Shown in pieces: positions 44,117 to 52,853 of a DNA stretch of 64,000 bases (position 1 is the first letter of the stretch; each line of letters begins with the position of its first letter). Location: NCBI RefSeq assembly GCF_001667735.1, contig NZ_LZJN01000080.1, forward strand, positions 1 through 64,000, written 5' to 3'. Under the pieces are notes generated by a model. The model was not told the DNA's origin. It saw nothing but the letters and a program-made list of their open reading frames with translations, and did not search any database. Both the position numbers and the translations under genes were made by a program. The stretch is from Mycobacterium sp. E183. Its GTDB lineage: Bacteria; Actinomycetota; Actinomycetes; Mycobacteriales; Mycobacteriaceae.

Positions 44117-44992
44117 ATGCGGCTGGGATTGCACGCCCTGGGGATCGGCGCCGGCGCCGATCGCGCCGTGATCGATGCCGTCGCGTCGACCGCGGACGAC
44201 TGCGGCTTCGCCACGCTGTGGGCCGGCGAACACGTCGTCATGGTCGACCGACCGGCCTCCCGCTATCCCTACTCCGAAGACGGCGTCATCGCCGTTCCCG
44301 CACAAGCGGATTGGCTTGACCCGATGATCGCACTGAGCTTCGCCGCGGCGGCGTCGTCCCGGATCGGGCTGGCGACGGGCGTGCTCCTGTTGCCCGAGCA
44401 CAATCCGGTGGTGGTGGCCAAGCAGGCCGCCAGCCTGGACCGGCTCGGCGGCGGGCGGCTGACCCTGGGGATCGGCGTCGGCTGGTCGAGGGAGGAGTTC
44501 GCCGCGCTTTCGGTGCCGTTCGCCCGTCGGGCCGAGCGCACCGCCGAATACGTTGCCGCGATGCGCGCGGTGTGGCGCGACGACATCGCCTCGTTCGACG
44601 GCGATTTCGTCAGCTTCGACTCGATTCGGGTCAACCCCAAGCCGGTGCGCGACCGCCACATCCCGATAGTGGTTGGCGGCAATAGTGATTCGGCGCTGCG
44701 GCGGGCGGCGACGTGGGCTGACGGTTGGTACGGCTTCAACCTCGACGGCGTCGAAGCCGTGCACGACCGGCTCGCCGAATTGGAGCGGCTATGCGCCGAG
44801 GCGGGGCGTGATCGTGGGCAGTTGCGGCTCTCGGTGGCGTTGCGCGATCCGGGCGTCGGTGATGTCGGCGCCCTCGCCGATCTGGGCATCGACGAATTGG
44901 TTCTGGTCGCGGCGCCGCCCGAGCGGCCCGCTGCGGCCGCCGAATGGGTTTCGGCCCTGGCCGAACGGTGGATGGCAGGGGCGCCCGCGTGA
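44117..44992 (+). CDS. LLM-class F420-dependent oxidoreductase (Rv3072c-like)
   Basis: 291 residues. FATLWAGEHVVMVDRPASRYPY, IGLATGVLLLPEHNPVVVAKQAASLDRLGGGRLTLGIGVGWSREEF, HIPIVVGGNSDSALRRAATWADGWYGF are the standard motifs of TIGR03619-like F420 oxidoreductases. The length and place match Rv3072c. Its stop overlaps the MbtK-like start (GTGA), so the two are coupled. Substrate unknown. Confidence 0.88.
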   Translation: MRLGLHALGIGAGADRAVIDAVASTADDCGFATLWAGEHVVMVDRPASRYPYSEDGVIAVPAQADWLDPMIALSFAAAASSRIGLATGVLLLPEHNPVVVAKQAASLDRLGGGRLTLGIGVGWSREEFAALSVPFARRAERTAEYVAAMRAVWRDDIASFDGDFVSFDSIRVNPKPVRDRHIPIVVGGNSDSALRRAATWADGWYGFNLDGVEAVHDRLAELERLCAEAGRDRGQLRLSVALRDPGVGDVGALADLGIDELVLVAAPPERPAAAAEWVSALAERWMAGAPA

Positions 44993-45606
44993 GCGAGGAC
45001 GACCCGATACTGCCGCGGGAGTTGACCGAGATCCCCGATGAGGTCCGCGCCGTCCCGCCCCCGCCCATACCGGCGTTGCCCGAGCCGTACGGGTTGCGTC
45101 TGGCCGATCCGGACGCCGACGCGGAGATGGTCGCCGAGTGGATGAATCGGCCGCACCTGGCCGAAGCGTGGGAGTCCGCCTGGCCGGTGACCCGCTGGCA
45201 CCGCTACCTGAGGGCGCAACTCGAAGGCGGGTTCTCCCGGCCCTTCATCGCCACGCTGTACGCGATGCCTCGTGCCTACATCGAATTGTACCGGGCGGCA
45301 AAGGATTCCATTGCTGACCGCTATGACTACGATCCCCACGATCTGGGCCTGCACGTCGCGGTCGCCGATCTGGACTACATCAAGCGGGGCCACGTCAGTT
45401 ACCTGCTGCCCTACCTGGTGGGCAGCATCCTGGGCCTCGATCCGCAATGCCGGCGCATCATGTTCGATCCGGATCACCGCAACGTCCTGGCGCGCACGTT
45501 CTGCGAACGGGGCGGCTGCGTCTTCCTCGGTGAGCACGACATGTCGAACCGGCGGATGGCGCTTTACGCGCTGCCCCGCACGCCCGACGACGTGCCCGGC
45601 GGCTGA
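44989..45606 (+). CDS. MbtK-like lysine N6-acyltransferase (AlcB/GNAT, mycobactin type)
   Basis: 205 residues from GTG at 44989, overlapping the LLM stop. The GNAT/AlcB domain has LRLADPDADAEMVAEWMNRPHLAEAWESAWP, FIATLYAMPRAYIELYRAAKDSI, and the signature HDLGLHVAVADLDYIKRGHVSYLLPYLVGSILGLDPQCRRIMFDPDHRN. It resembles M. tuberculosis MbtK (Rv1347c, 210 aa), which transfers an acyl group to the epsilon-amino group of lysine in mycobactin. The iron-locus position is lost here: neighbours are an LLM enzyme and crcB. No IdeR box seen upstream. Confidence 0.85.
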   Translation: MSEDDPILPRELTEIPDEVRAVPPPPIPALPEPYGLRLADPDADAEMVAEWMNRPHLAEAWESAWPVTRWHRYLRAQLEGGFSRPFIATLYAMPRAYIELYRAAKDSIADRYDYDPHDLGLHVAVADLDYIKRGHVSYLLPYLVGSILGLDPQCRRIMFDPDHRNVLARTFCERGGCVFLGEHDMSNRRMALYALPRTPDDVPGG

Positions 45607-45607
45607 C

Positions 45608-45991
45608 TCAGAGCTGCTCGGCGATGCGCTGCGCCAAGAACGCGGCCGCCTCGCCGAGCGCGACGCTGACGACGATGTTGGCGATTGCCGCGCGCACCTG
45701 GCGCTCCTCGCCGAGCCGTTGAGTTTCCAGCATCCAGGTGGAAAAAGTGGTGTAGGCGCCTACGAACGCGGTGCCGGCCAGCAGGGCCGCTTCCTTGCTC
45801 AGCACCAGGCCCCCGAGAAAGCCCAAGAGCGCTGCGCCGCTGACGTTTACGGCCAACGTGCCGAACGGAAAGGACCGGGCCACCCGGCGGCCCACCGCGC
45901 GGTCGACGACGAAGCGCAGCACCGAGCCGACGCCGCCGATCAGCGCGACACCGACCCACACCGCGACCGTCGTGACCGCGCCGGCCGTCAT
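45608..45991 (-). CDS. crcB: Fluoride channel CrcB/Fluc (second of pair)
   Basis: 127 residues from ATG at 45991, which overlaps the previous crcB stop by four bases (ATGA). Four helices, with [36 protein letters not shown] and [18 protein letters not shown], the Fluc motifs (N in VNVSG; TTFST). Fluc channels export fluoride as dual-topology dimers; two tandem genes imply a heterodimer, as with Rv3069/Rv3070 in M. tuberculosis. Convergent with the MbtK-like gene, one base apart. Confidence 0.93.
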   Translation of the reverse strand: MTAGAVTTVAVWVGVALIGGVGSVLRFVVDRAVGRRVARSFPFGTLAVNVSGAALLGFLGGLVLSKEAALLAGTAFVGAYTTFSTWMLETQRLGEERQVRAAIANIVVSVALGEAAAFLAQRIAEQL

Positions 45992-46383
45992 CCGCGGACC
46001 CGGACCCGGCGCACCAATTTGGTGGCCAGGTGTACGGCCAGCAGTCCCAACACGACGCTGGTGGCGGTGTAGCCGGCGGCCAATGCCCAGTGGCCGTGCT
46101 CGACCATCCTGAGCGTCTCGACCTGCATCGTCGAGAACGTCGTGAGCCCACCGCACAACCCGGTGCCGAGCAGGGGACGCCGATAACTCGACAACGGCAA
46201 CCGTTCGAGCAACCGGGTGGTGAAGTACCCGACCAGGAAGGCGCCGACGATGTTCACCGTGAAGGTCGGCCACGGCCACCTCGCCGGGTCGCCCGCGGCG
46301 AGGACGCCCAGGGCGGCGCGGGCCAGCGAGCCCAGCGCCCCGCCGGCGAAGACCGCGGCCAGTTCGCGATAGTCGTGCGCCAC
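45988..46383 (-). CDS. crcB: Fluoride channel CrcB/Fluc (first of pair)
   Basis: 131 residues from GTG at 46383 ([25 protein letters not shown]), with GGGAAAGGG upstream; an upstream ATG adds an unconserved lead. Motifs [21 protein letters not shown] and [18 protein letters not shown] match Fluc. It precedes the second crcB with a 4-base overlap. No fluoride riboswitch is visible upstream. It is divergent from pgm, with 103 bases between starts. Confidence 0.93.
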   Translation of the reverse strand: MAHDYRELAAVFAGGALGSLARAALGVLAAGDPARWPWPTFTVNIVGAFLVGYFTTRLLERLPLSSYRRPLLGTGLCGGLTTFSTMQVETLRMVEHGHWALAAGYTATSVVLGLLAVHLATKLVRRVRVRG

Positions 46384-46486
46384 GTGATCCCTTTCCCCTG
46401 TGCAGGATTTACGGGTGGGTGAATCCGGGACGTCAGAAAAGTACCTGACAGGTCGGCGACGTGCGCCGCGGGCAGAATTGGTAACC

Positions 46487-48115
46487 ATGGCCCACCCTCG
46501 CGCCGGTCAGCCGGCCCAGCCCGAAGACCTCGTCGACCTGCCGCACCTGGTGACGGCCTACTACTCGGTTCAGCCCGACCCCGACGACGTCGCACAGCAG
46601 GTGGTGTTCGGCACGTCGGGCCATCGCGGCTCCGCGCTCAACGGGGCGTTCAATGAGGCCCACATCGTCGCGATCACCCAGGCCATCGTCGAGTACCGCG
46701 CCGCACATGGCACCACGGGCCCGCTCTTCATCGGCCGGGACACGCATGGCCTTTCCGAGCCGGCATGGGTCTCGGCGCTGGAGGTGCTGGCCGCCAATGA
46801 TGTAGTGGCCGTCGTCGACAATGCCGACCGCTACACGCCGACACCGGCGGTCAGCCACGCGATCCTCAACTACAACCGCGGCCGCACCGACGCGCTGGCC
46901 GACGGCATCGTCGTGACGCCGTCGCACAACCCGCCTCCCGACGGCGGCTTCAAGTACAACCCGCCCAACGGCGGGCCCGCGGACACCGACGCTACGAACG
47001 CAATCGCCAAGCGCGCCAACGAAATTCTCCGCGACGGCGCCCGGGTGAAGCGAGTGCCGTTCGCGCGAGCGCTGGATGCCGTCCAGCGTTATGACTATCT
47101 CGGCACCTACGTCGACGACCTGCCGAACGTGGTCGACATCGACGCGATCCGCGCGGCGGGGGTGCGGATCGGTGCGGACCCGCTCGGCGGGGCGAGCGTG
47201 GACTACTGGGGCGAGATCGCGCAGCGGCATGGGTTGGACCTGACCGTGGTCAACCCGCTCGTCGACGCGACATGGCGGTTCATGACGCTCGACCACGACG
47301 GCAAGATCCGGATGGACTGCAGCTCACCGGACGCGATGGCCTCGTTGATTGCCAACCGCGATAGCTATCAGATCGCCACCGGCAACGACGCGGACTCCGA
47401 CCGGCATGGCATCGTCACGCCCGACGGTGGGCTGCTCAACCCCAACCACTATCTGGCGGTCGCCATCGATTACCTGTACACCAACCGGCCGTCGTGGCCG
47501 GACGGCATCGCCGTCGGCAAGACCGCCGTCAGCTCGTCCATCATCGACCGGGTGGTCGCCGGCATCGGCCGCAAGCTCCTCGAGGTCCCGGTCGGCTTCA
47601 AGTGGTTCGTCGACGGCCTGATCGGCGGCACCATCGGGTTCGGCGGCGAGGAATCCGCGGGCGCGTCGTTCCTGCGGCGCGACGGCTCGGTGTGGACCAC
47701 CGACAAGGACGGCATCATCCTGGCGCTGCTGGCCTCCGAGATCCTGGCCGTCACCGGATTGACCCCGTCGCAGCGCTATCAGGAGCTGACCGCCGAGTAC
47801 GGGACGCCGTTCTACGCCAGAGTCGACGCGCCTGCCGATCGCGACCAGAAAGCGCGGCTTTCCAAGCTCTCACCCGAGCAGGTGACCGCCACCGAATTGG
47901 CCGGCGAGCCGATCACCGCGAAACTCACCACCGCGCCCGGCAACGGCGCGCCGTTGGGCGGATTAAAGGTGACGACCGCCAACGCGTGGTTTGCTGCGCG
48001 GCCGTCGGGCACCGAAGACGTCTACAAGATTTATGCCGAGTCTTTCAACGGACCCGAGCATTTGGTGGAGGTGCAGGAAACCGCGCGCGAGGTAGTTAAT
48101 AAAGTCATTGGGTGA
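46487..48115 (+). CDS. pgm: Alpha-D-glucose phosphate-specific phosphoglucomutase
   Basis: 542 residues from ATG at 46487 ([22 protein letters not shown]), nearly identical in layout to Rv3068c PgmA. The active-site Ser lies in [22 protein letters not shown], Mg2+ loop in [12 protein letters not shown], substrate loop in [17 protein letters not shown], and the phosphate-binding end in [17 protein letters not shown]. It interconverts glucose-1-P and glucose-6-P, feeding glycogen, trehalose and cell-wall sugar synthesis. The next gene begins in its stop (GTGA). Confidence 0.96.
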   Translation: MAHPRAGQPAQPEDLVDLPHLVTAYYSVQPDPDDVAQQVVFGTSGHRGSALNGAFNEAHIVAITQAIVEYRAAHGTTGPLFIGRDTHGLSEPAWVSALEVLAANDVVAVVDNADRYTPTPAVSHAILNYNRGRTDALADGIVVTPSHNPPPDGGFKYNPPNGGPADTDATNAIAKRANEILRDGARVKRVPFARALDAVQRYDYLGTYVDDLPNVVDIDAIRAAGVRIGADPLGGASVDYWGEIAQRHGLDLTVVNPLVDATWRFMTLDHDGKIRMDCSSPDAMASLIANRDSYQIATGNDADSDRHGIVTPDGGLLNPNHYLAVAIDYLYTNRPSWPDGIAVGKTAVSSSIIDRVVAGIGRKLLEVPVGFKWFVDGLIGGTIGFGGEESAGASFLRRDGSVWTTDKDGIILALLASEILAVTGLTPSQRYQELTAEYGTPFYARVDAPADRDQKARLSKLSPEQVTATELAGEPITAKLTTAPGNGAPLGGLKVTTANAWFAARPSGTEDVYKIYAESFNGPEHLVEVQETAREVVNKVIG

Positions 48116-49338
48116 CTTGTTCCCTCCGACTTGCCCGCCCGGGGGGACGCGGCTCTTCTGCTGCGCGGCTTCCGCGCGAAGTGTGGATCCTCAGCTGGGC
48201 CAACATCATGGTGGCACTGGGCTACGGCGTCATTTCGCCGGCAATGCCCGCCTTCGCCCGCACCTTCGGGGTCAGCATCGAGGCGGTGACTTTCTTGGTC
48301 ACCGTCTTCTCGTTGACCCGACTGTGTTTCGCACCGATAAGCGGACTGTTGGCGCAACGGTTGGGTGAACGGCGGATCTACATCGGTGGTTTGCTGATCG
48401 TGGGGTTGGCCACTGCCGCGTGCGCGTTCTCGCGGGCGTACTGGCAACTCCTGTTTTTTCGCGCCCTCAGCGGCTTGGGTTCGACGCTGTTTTACGTCGC
48501 GGCCTTGGGGTTGATGATCCACATCAGCCCGCCCGACGCCCGCGGGCGAATCGCGGGCATTTTTACCAGTTCGTTCATGATCGGCGCGGTCGGTGGGCCG
48601 GCGGTCGGCGCCCTGGCGGCGGGCTGGGGGCTGACGGCTCCCTTCATCGTCTACGGTGCCGCAATGCTGGTGGTGGCCGTGGTGCTGTTCTATGGCTTGC
48701 GTAATTCGACGCTGGCCGCACCTTTGCCGCCGACACGATCGACGGTGACGATCCGAGAAGCGTTGGGGTTCCGCGCGTATCGGTCGGCGCTGTTGTCCAA
48801 TTTTGCGATGGGCTGGTCGGCTTTTGGGCTGCGCGTCGCGCTGGTCCCGCTGTTCATTTCCGACGTCATGGGCCGCAGCGTCGGGGTCATCGGCGTGGTG
48901 CTGGCGGCGTTCGCGGCCGGCAATGCGGTGGCCGTCATTCCCAGTGGCTACTTGTCCGACCGGATGGGGCGGCGCACGTTGTTGATTGTCGGTCTGGCGG
49001 CGTCCGGTGCGGCCACCGCCGGGCTGGGCGTCGTGACGTCGCTGCCCGCGTTCATGGTCGTGGGGTTTGTGTCCGGCGTGACGACGGGGATCTTCATGTC
49101 TCCTATGCAGGCCGCCGTCGCCGACATCCTCGGCAGGGAGGCTCGCGCGGGCACGCCGGTGGCCGCGGTGCAGATGGCGTCGGATCTGGGCGCGATCGTC
49201 GGCTCGATAGCGGTCGGCTGGGTCGCCGAGCGGCTGAGCTACGGCTGGGCGTTCGCGATCAGTGGGGTTGTTCTGTTGGTCGCCGCCGTCGCCTGGGTGC
49301 CCGCGCCCGAGACGCGGACGGCGCTCGAGCCCGCCTGA
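48112..49338 (+). CDS. MFS efflux transporter
   Basis: 408 residues from GTG at 48112, overlapping the pgm stop (GTGA); a shorter start cannot be excluded as the first 20 residues are hydrophilic. Twelve helices in two halves. MFS motif A-like sequences lie between TM2-3 ([16 protein letters not shown]) and TM8-9 ([16 protein letters not shown]). It belongs to the drug:H+ antiporter type (DHA1). Substrate unknown. In M. tuberculosis a different set follows pgmA, so this is an extra gene. Confidence 0.87.
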   Translation: MTCSLRLARPGGRGSSAARLPREVWILSWANIMVALGYGVISPAMPAFARTFGVSIEAVTFLVTVFSLTRLCFAPISGLLAQRLGERRIYIGGLLIVGLATAACAFSRAYWQLLFFRALSGLGSTLFYVAALGLMIHISPPDARGRIAGIFTSSFMIGAVGGPAVGALAAGWGLTAPFIVYGAAMLVVAVVLFYGLRNSTLAAPLPPTRSTVTIREALGFRAYRSALLSNFAMGWSAFGLRVALVPLFISDVMGRSVGVIGVVLAAFAAGNAVAVIPSGYLSDRMGRRTLLIVGLAASGAATAGLGVVTSLPAFMVVGFVSGVTTGIFMSPMQAAVADILGREARAGTPVAAVQMASDLGAIVGSIAVGWVAERLSYGWAFAISGVVLLVAAVAWVPAPETRTALEPA

Positions 49339-49391
49339 CCAGCAGCTTTGAACGTCGGTGGCCAGTGGTGTAGCTTCGATTGGCACGACTT

Positions 49392-49464
49392 GGGGCTATG
49401 GCGCAGCTGGTAGCGCACCACACTGGCAGTGTGGGGGTCAGGGGTTCGAGTCCCCTTAGCTCCA
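49392..49464 (+). tRNA. tRNA-Ala (anticodon GGC)
   Basis: 73 bases fold into a cloverleaf: acceptor GGGGCTA/TAGCTCC, anticodon stem CCACA/TGTGG around loop CTGGCAG with anticodon GGC, and T-arm AGGGGTTCGAGTCCCCT. Discriminator A at 49464; CCA is not encoded. It reads GCC alanine codons. No integrated element is attached to its 3' end. Confidence 0.97.
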
Positions 49465-49546
49465 CAGATATTCACGGGTCCGCGATTCGTCGCGGGAGGT
49501 TCGACCACCGCGTTACGTGCCCGGCATCACCTCAGGGCTGACGAGG

Positions 49547-50029
49547 CTATGCGGGCTCGTCGTCGGCCGCGGAGTCTTCGTCTTTGGCCAAGTGGCGCAG
49601 GACCCGTTCGTTCAGGGCGGCGAGCATCTCGAGCTCGGCCGGGGTAAGCAGGTCGATGAAGTTCCGGCGGACGTCCTCCACGTGCCCGGGCGCCGCCTTC
49701 TCGATGGCGGCGCGGCCGGCAGGCAGCAGGCAGACCATGGTGCTGCGGGCGTCGTCGGGGTTGGGCTCGCGACAGATCAGCCCGTCCTTCTGCATGCGCC
49801 GCACCTGATGTGAGACACGGCTCTTCTCCCAACCCAGTGCATTGCACAGGTCGCGGGCGGGCATGCGGTCCCCGTCGTGGCCGGAAAGCACCGCCAGGAT
49901 CTCGTAGTCGGCCCCGGACAGTCCCGATTTCTGCAGGCCCCGGTTCAGGTGCACGTCGAGCTGATGGTGCGCGTGCTGGAAGGCCCGCCAGGCGCGGTCT
50001 TCCCTAGGGTTCAGCCAGTTCGGTTCCAT
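49547..50029 (-). CDS. MarR-family transcriptional regulator
   Basis: 160 residues. Winged-helix DNA-binding core: LSGADYEILAVLSGHDGDRMPARDLCNALGWEKSRVSHQVRRMQKDGLICREPNPDDARSTMVCLLPAGRAAIEKA, with the conserved wing DDAR. C-terminal helices dimerise. It is divergent from the F420-type reductase gene at 50129, with inverted repeats in between, so it likely represses that gene and itself. Ligand unknown. Confidence 0.93.
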   Translation of the reverse strand: MEPNWLNPREDRAWRAFQHAHHQLDVHLNRGLQKSGLSGADYEILAVLSGHDGDRMPARDLCNALGWEKSRVSHQVRRMQKDGLICREPNPDDARSTMVCLLPAGRAAIEKAAPGHVEDVRRNFIDLLTPAELEMLAALNERVLRHLAKDEDSAADDEPA

Positions 50030-50051
50030 TGGCCCCCATGCTACCGGTAAG

Positions 50052-50098
50052 TGGTTGACGTGTCATCAAAATCCCCATAAGGTGGACGCATCAACCAT
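50052..50098. promoter_or_regulatory. Candidate MarR operator sites in the divergent promoter
   Basis: TGGTTGACGTGTCATCAA (50052-50069) and ATCAACCAT (50090-50098, reverse complement ATGGTTGAT) share the half-site GGTTGA in opposite orientation, between the MarR start (50029) and the reductase start (50129). The same element recurs at 50805. Confidence 0.6.
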
Positions 50099-50128
50099 TC
50101 CGACCACTAGTTCAGGACAGGACATCTC

Positions 50129-50752
50129 ATGAGCAGCATCAGCATCATCGGGACCGGGAACATGGCTCGTACCATTGGCGCGCTGGCCGTAGCGGGCGGC
50201 AACGCCGTCGAGATCATCGGCCGCGATCAGTCCAAGGCCGCCGACCTGGCCAAGAGCCTCGGCGGCAGCGCGACGACGGGGGATTTCGGCGCCGTCCCGG
50301 CCGGGGACATCGTCATCGTTTCCGTGTTGTACGCCGATGTCGTTCCGGTTGTCGCCCAGTACGGAGACGCCCTCGCGGGCAAGGTCATCGTCGACATCAG
50401 CAACCCCTTCAATGCCGCGGCCGACGGGCTGGCCATCCCCGATGACACCTCGATCGCGCAGGAAGTCGCCAAGACGGCCCCGGCCAGCGCCAGCGTGGTG
50501 AAGGCCTTCAACACCATCTTTGGCGCTGTCCTGGCGCAGGGCCGGCCGCTCGACGTCTTCATCGCCGGCGACGACGCGCGGGCCAAGGCGGCCGTGGAGG
50601 AGTTCATCAAAAGCCTCGAGCTGCGCCCGCTCGACGTCGGCGGCTTGAACATGGCGCACTGGCTGGAAGGAACGGGCCTGGTCGTGATGGGCCTCGCCCG
50701 CCACGGGGTGGGGAATTTCGACTTCGCCCTCGGCGCCACCGTTGCCGGCTGA
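50129..50752 (+). CDS. F420-dependent NADP reductase-type oxidoreductase
   Basis: 207 residues. Rossmann fold start SSISIIGTGNMARTIGALAVAGGNAVEIIGRDQSKA (NADP-binding, GxGxxA variant and Arg for the 2'-phosphate), VIVDISNPFNAA, VKAFNTIFGAVL, matching PF03807 proteins related to F420:NADP oxidoreductase (Fno). It could reduce F420 with NADPH or act on another substrate. It lies between a divergent MarR and an LLM oxidoreductase. No membrane segments. Confidence 0.85.
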   Translation: MSSISIIGTGNMARTIGALAVAGGNAVEIIGRDQSKAADLAKSLGGSATTGDFGAVPAGDIVIVSVLYADVVPVVAQYGDALAGKVIVDISNPFNAAADGLAIPDDTSIAQEVAKTAPASASVVKAFNTIFGAVLAQGRPLDVFIAGDDARAKAAVEEFIKSLELRPLDVGGLNMAHWLEGTGLVVMGLARHGVGNFDFALGATVAG

Positions 50753-50804
50753 GCCGCCCGGCCCAGGAGTGAACGAGCAAAGGGCGCCCGCGCCCCCAAA
50801 GTAA

Positions 50805-50820
50805 TGGTTGATTTATCACC
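50805..50820. promoter_or_regulatory. Third copy of the MarR-type element before the LLM gene
   Basis: TGGTTGATTTATCACC repeats the GGTTGAT half-site with an imperfect inverted arm (ATCACC). It lies 16 bases before the start at 50836, so the regulator may also bind here. Confidence 0.5.
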
Positions 50821-50835
50821 GAAGGGATTCGAGCG

Positions 50836-51735
50836 ATGAACCTTGGCTTCGCACTTCCCATCGTCGGGCCCGCCGTCCGCGGCGCCGCTGGTCTCGGCGC
50901 GTTCTGCCGCGGGCTCGAGGACCTCGGCTACGACACACTGTGGGTCGGCGATCGCCTGGTCACGCCGGTCGACATGCACAGCACCTATCCGGGCAAAGAG
51001 CAGCCGTACCCGCCGCAGATGACCCGCTACCTCGACCCGGTGCTGCTCTGGACCGTCGCCGCGACCGCGACCAACAGGGTGCGGCTCAACGCCAGCACGC
51101 TCAGCACGTTCTACTACGAGCCGGTGCACCTGGCCCGTCTGCTGACCACGCTCGACGTGCTCAGCGACGGCCGCCTGGACGTTGGCGTGGGAATCGGATG
51201 GATGAAGGACGAACACGACATCGCCCGCGGCGCGGACTGGAGCCGGCGCGGGAGGATGCTCGATGACCTGCTGGCGTTCCTGCACGAGTGGTGGACGACC
51301 AACCCGGTTTCTTGGGAGAGCGAGTTCTTCTCCCTGCCGCCGGTTCATGCCGACCTGCGCCCGGTCCAGGCCGGCGGTCCGCCCATCTGGATCGGCGGTG
51401 CCAGCGAGGCGGCGATGCGCCGGGTCGGCCGCAGCGGCACCGGCTGGCTCGGGGTCGAGGGGCTGCAGGACGAGGTCACCGACCACTTGTGGTCGATTGC
51501 GCGCCGGGCGGCAAAGGACGCCGGCCGCGATCCGGACGCGCTGAAGACGGCCATGCGGATCAACCTCGACCCGGGCACGTCAGTTGACTCCGTCACCGAC
51601 AAGCTCGAGCGCCTCGCCCAGTCCGGTGCCGACGAGGCGATCGTGGATGCCTTCGCATTGTTCCCCACCCTTGACCAGATGCTGGACTTCGCCGGCCAGG
51701 TGATCGCCCGGTGGCGTGAGTGTGGGAAAGAGTGA
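50836..51735 (+). CDS. LLM-class F420-dependent oxidoreductase
   Basis: 299 residues. MNLGFALPIVGPAVRG, YDTLWVGDRLVTPVD, VRLNASTLSTFYYEPVHLARLLTTLDVLSDGRLDVGVGIGWMKDEHD, and PIWIGGASEAAMRRVGRSGTGWLG are LLM motifs. It is probably F420-linked. It follows the NADP/F420 reductase gene by 83 bases, with the same operator-like motif in front, suggesting joint regulation and a shared reducing cofactor. Confidence 0.87.
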   Translation: MNLGFALPIVGPAVRGAAGLGAFCRGLEDLGYDTLWVGDRLVTPVDMHSTYPGKEQPYPPQMTRYLDPVLLWTVAATATNRVRLNASTLSTFYYEPVHLARLLTTLDVLSDGRLDVGVGIGWMKDEHDIARGADWSRRGRMLDDLLAFLHEWWTTNPVSWESEFFSLPPVHADLRPVQAGGPPIWIGGASEAAMRRVGRSGTGWLGVEGLQDEVTDHLWSIARRAAKDAGRDPDALKTAMRINLDPGTSVDSVTDKLERLAQSGADEAIVDAFALFPTLDQMLDFAGQVIARWRECGKE

Positions 51736-51772
51736 CGGCGGTGATAATGGGCGGATCAAGCGGGATGCGGCC

Positions 51773-52576
51773 TCACCGGTGCAGGTTCCATTGACCGCAA
51801 TCCGCGGCGAGGACGTCGTTGACGTCGACCTGGAGGCCCCCGACTTCCGGACCTGGATTCGACGGCGTACTCACCACGCGTTGATAGAGGACGGCGGCAG
51901 GGTCGACCTGGCCCCGGGACCAGGCCTTGGTTTGCCAGGCCCAGCGGTGGCCGGGGGTGCGCGAATTGCCGATGACGCCGTCGGCCGCGGCCCACTGGCA
52001 CACATCGATACCGCCGTAGACGCCGGTGCGCTGCACTCCCAATACCGAATTGATTCCGCGAAACCACTTGAGCGCCAAATTGTTCCAGGTGTCGTGGTTT
52101 ATGTCTTCGTCGACGCTGAAGAAGATCGGCGCACTCTGACCGCCACCCGCCGCGGTATGCAAATCCCACGCGGTGCGAGCATCGGCAACGCCGCCCTCGA
52201 ACCCGCGCCTGAAGTCCGACGGTGCCGTCCCGCCCGGCTTGCCGTATTGGTAATTGCTCACGATCATCAGCCCGGCGGCGGTCAGCTGCTCGGCGTAGGG
52301 CCGTGTGATCGGCTTGGCGCCCATGGTCGAGCCGGGACGCGATAGCGAAACGTAGTTGATGACGCCGGAGTAGCCGGCGGCCCGAATGTGGTCCGCCGGG
52401 ATTTGGCGCATGGCGAAGTCGATCAATCTGGGAGGGACGGCCGCTGCGGCAGGGCGGGCCACACTCGTCGATGCCGCATACAGCGCCGGTAGTACCGCCA
52501 GGGGAATGGCGTAGCGCAATAAATCGCGCCGGGGAATGGGGCGCGACGGCCGCACATTCGCCGACAAATCCTGCAT
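51773..52576 (-). CDS. DUF1906 glycoside-hydrolase-like Tat-exported protein (Rv2525c-like)
   Basis: 267 residues. A Tat signal (PIPRRDLLRYAIPLAVLPALYAAS) is followed by the DUF1906 domain: LIDFAMRQIPADHIRAAGYSGVINYVS, QLTAAGLMIVSNYQYGK, IFFSVDEDINHDTWNNLALKWFRG, TGVYGGIDVCQWAAADGV, HRWAWQTKAWSRG. The Asp/Glu cluster (DED) fits a TIM-barrel glycosidase like lysozyme. Rv2525c of M. tuberculosis, a Tat substrate, is the nearest relative I know. It acts outside the cell on cell-wall glycan, by inference. Convergent with the LLM gene at 50836. Confidence 0.88.
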   Translation of the reverse strand: MQDLSANVRPSRPIPRRDLLRYAIPLAVLPALYAASTSVARPAAAAVPPRLIDFAMRQIPADHIRAAGYSGVINYVSLSRPGSTMGAKPITRPYAEQLTAAGLMIVSNYQYGKPGGTAPSDFRRGFEGGVADARTAWDLHTAAGGGQSAPIFFSVDEDINHDTWNNLALKWFRGINSVLGVQRTGVYGGIDVCQWAAADGVIGNSRTPGHRWAWQTKAWSRGQVDPAAVLYQRVVSTPSNPGPEVGGLQVDVNDVLAADCGQWNLHR

Positions 52577-52853
52577 CGCGTGATGTTAAATTTGTGACTT
52601 TTGTCAACATAAGTGGCGCGTACTAGTCGATATCCAATCGGTTTCTGCGCTTCACCGTGTCGAGTCAATGTCGGAAGCGCCGGCGACGAGCGACCCCGTC
52701 CTATCTGCGCCGATTACGCGCCGCTCGGGGACATCCGTGCCTCGGTAGGCAACTCTCAGAAACCTCGTACCGCCGGTACGCATAACCGGCGGCAGGCGTG
52801 GGTACGCGGCCGAGTGAACGGCTGTTCGCAGACAATCCGGGAGGGAGCTTTCG

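Noticed and set aside
46384-46486. Possible fluoride riboswitch before the crcB pair
   Set aside because: The minus strand of this gap does not show the conserved GGNGATGG and pseudoknot segments of the fluoride motif.
49465-49546. Integration site of a mobile element at tRNA-Ala
   Set aside because: No repeat of the tRNA 3' end was noticed nearby and no integrase or phage gene occurs in the window.
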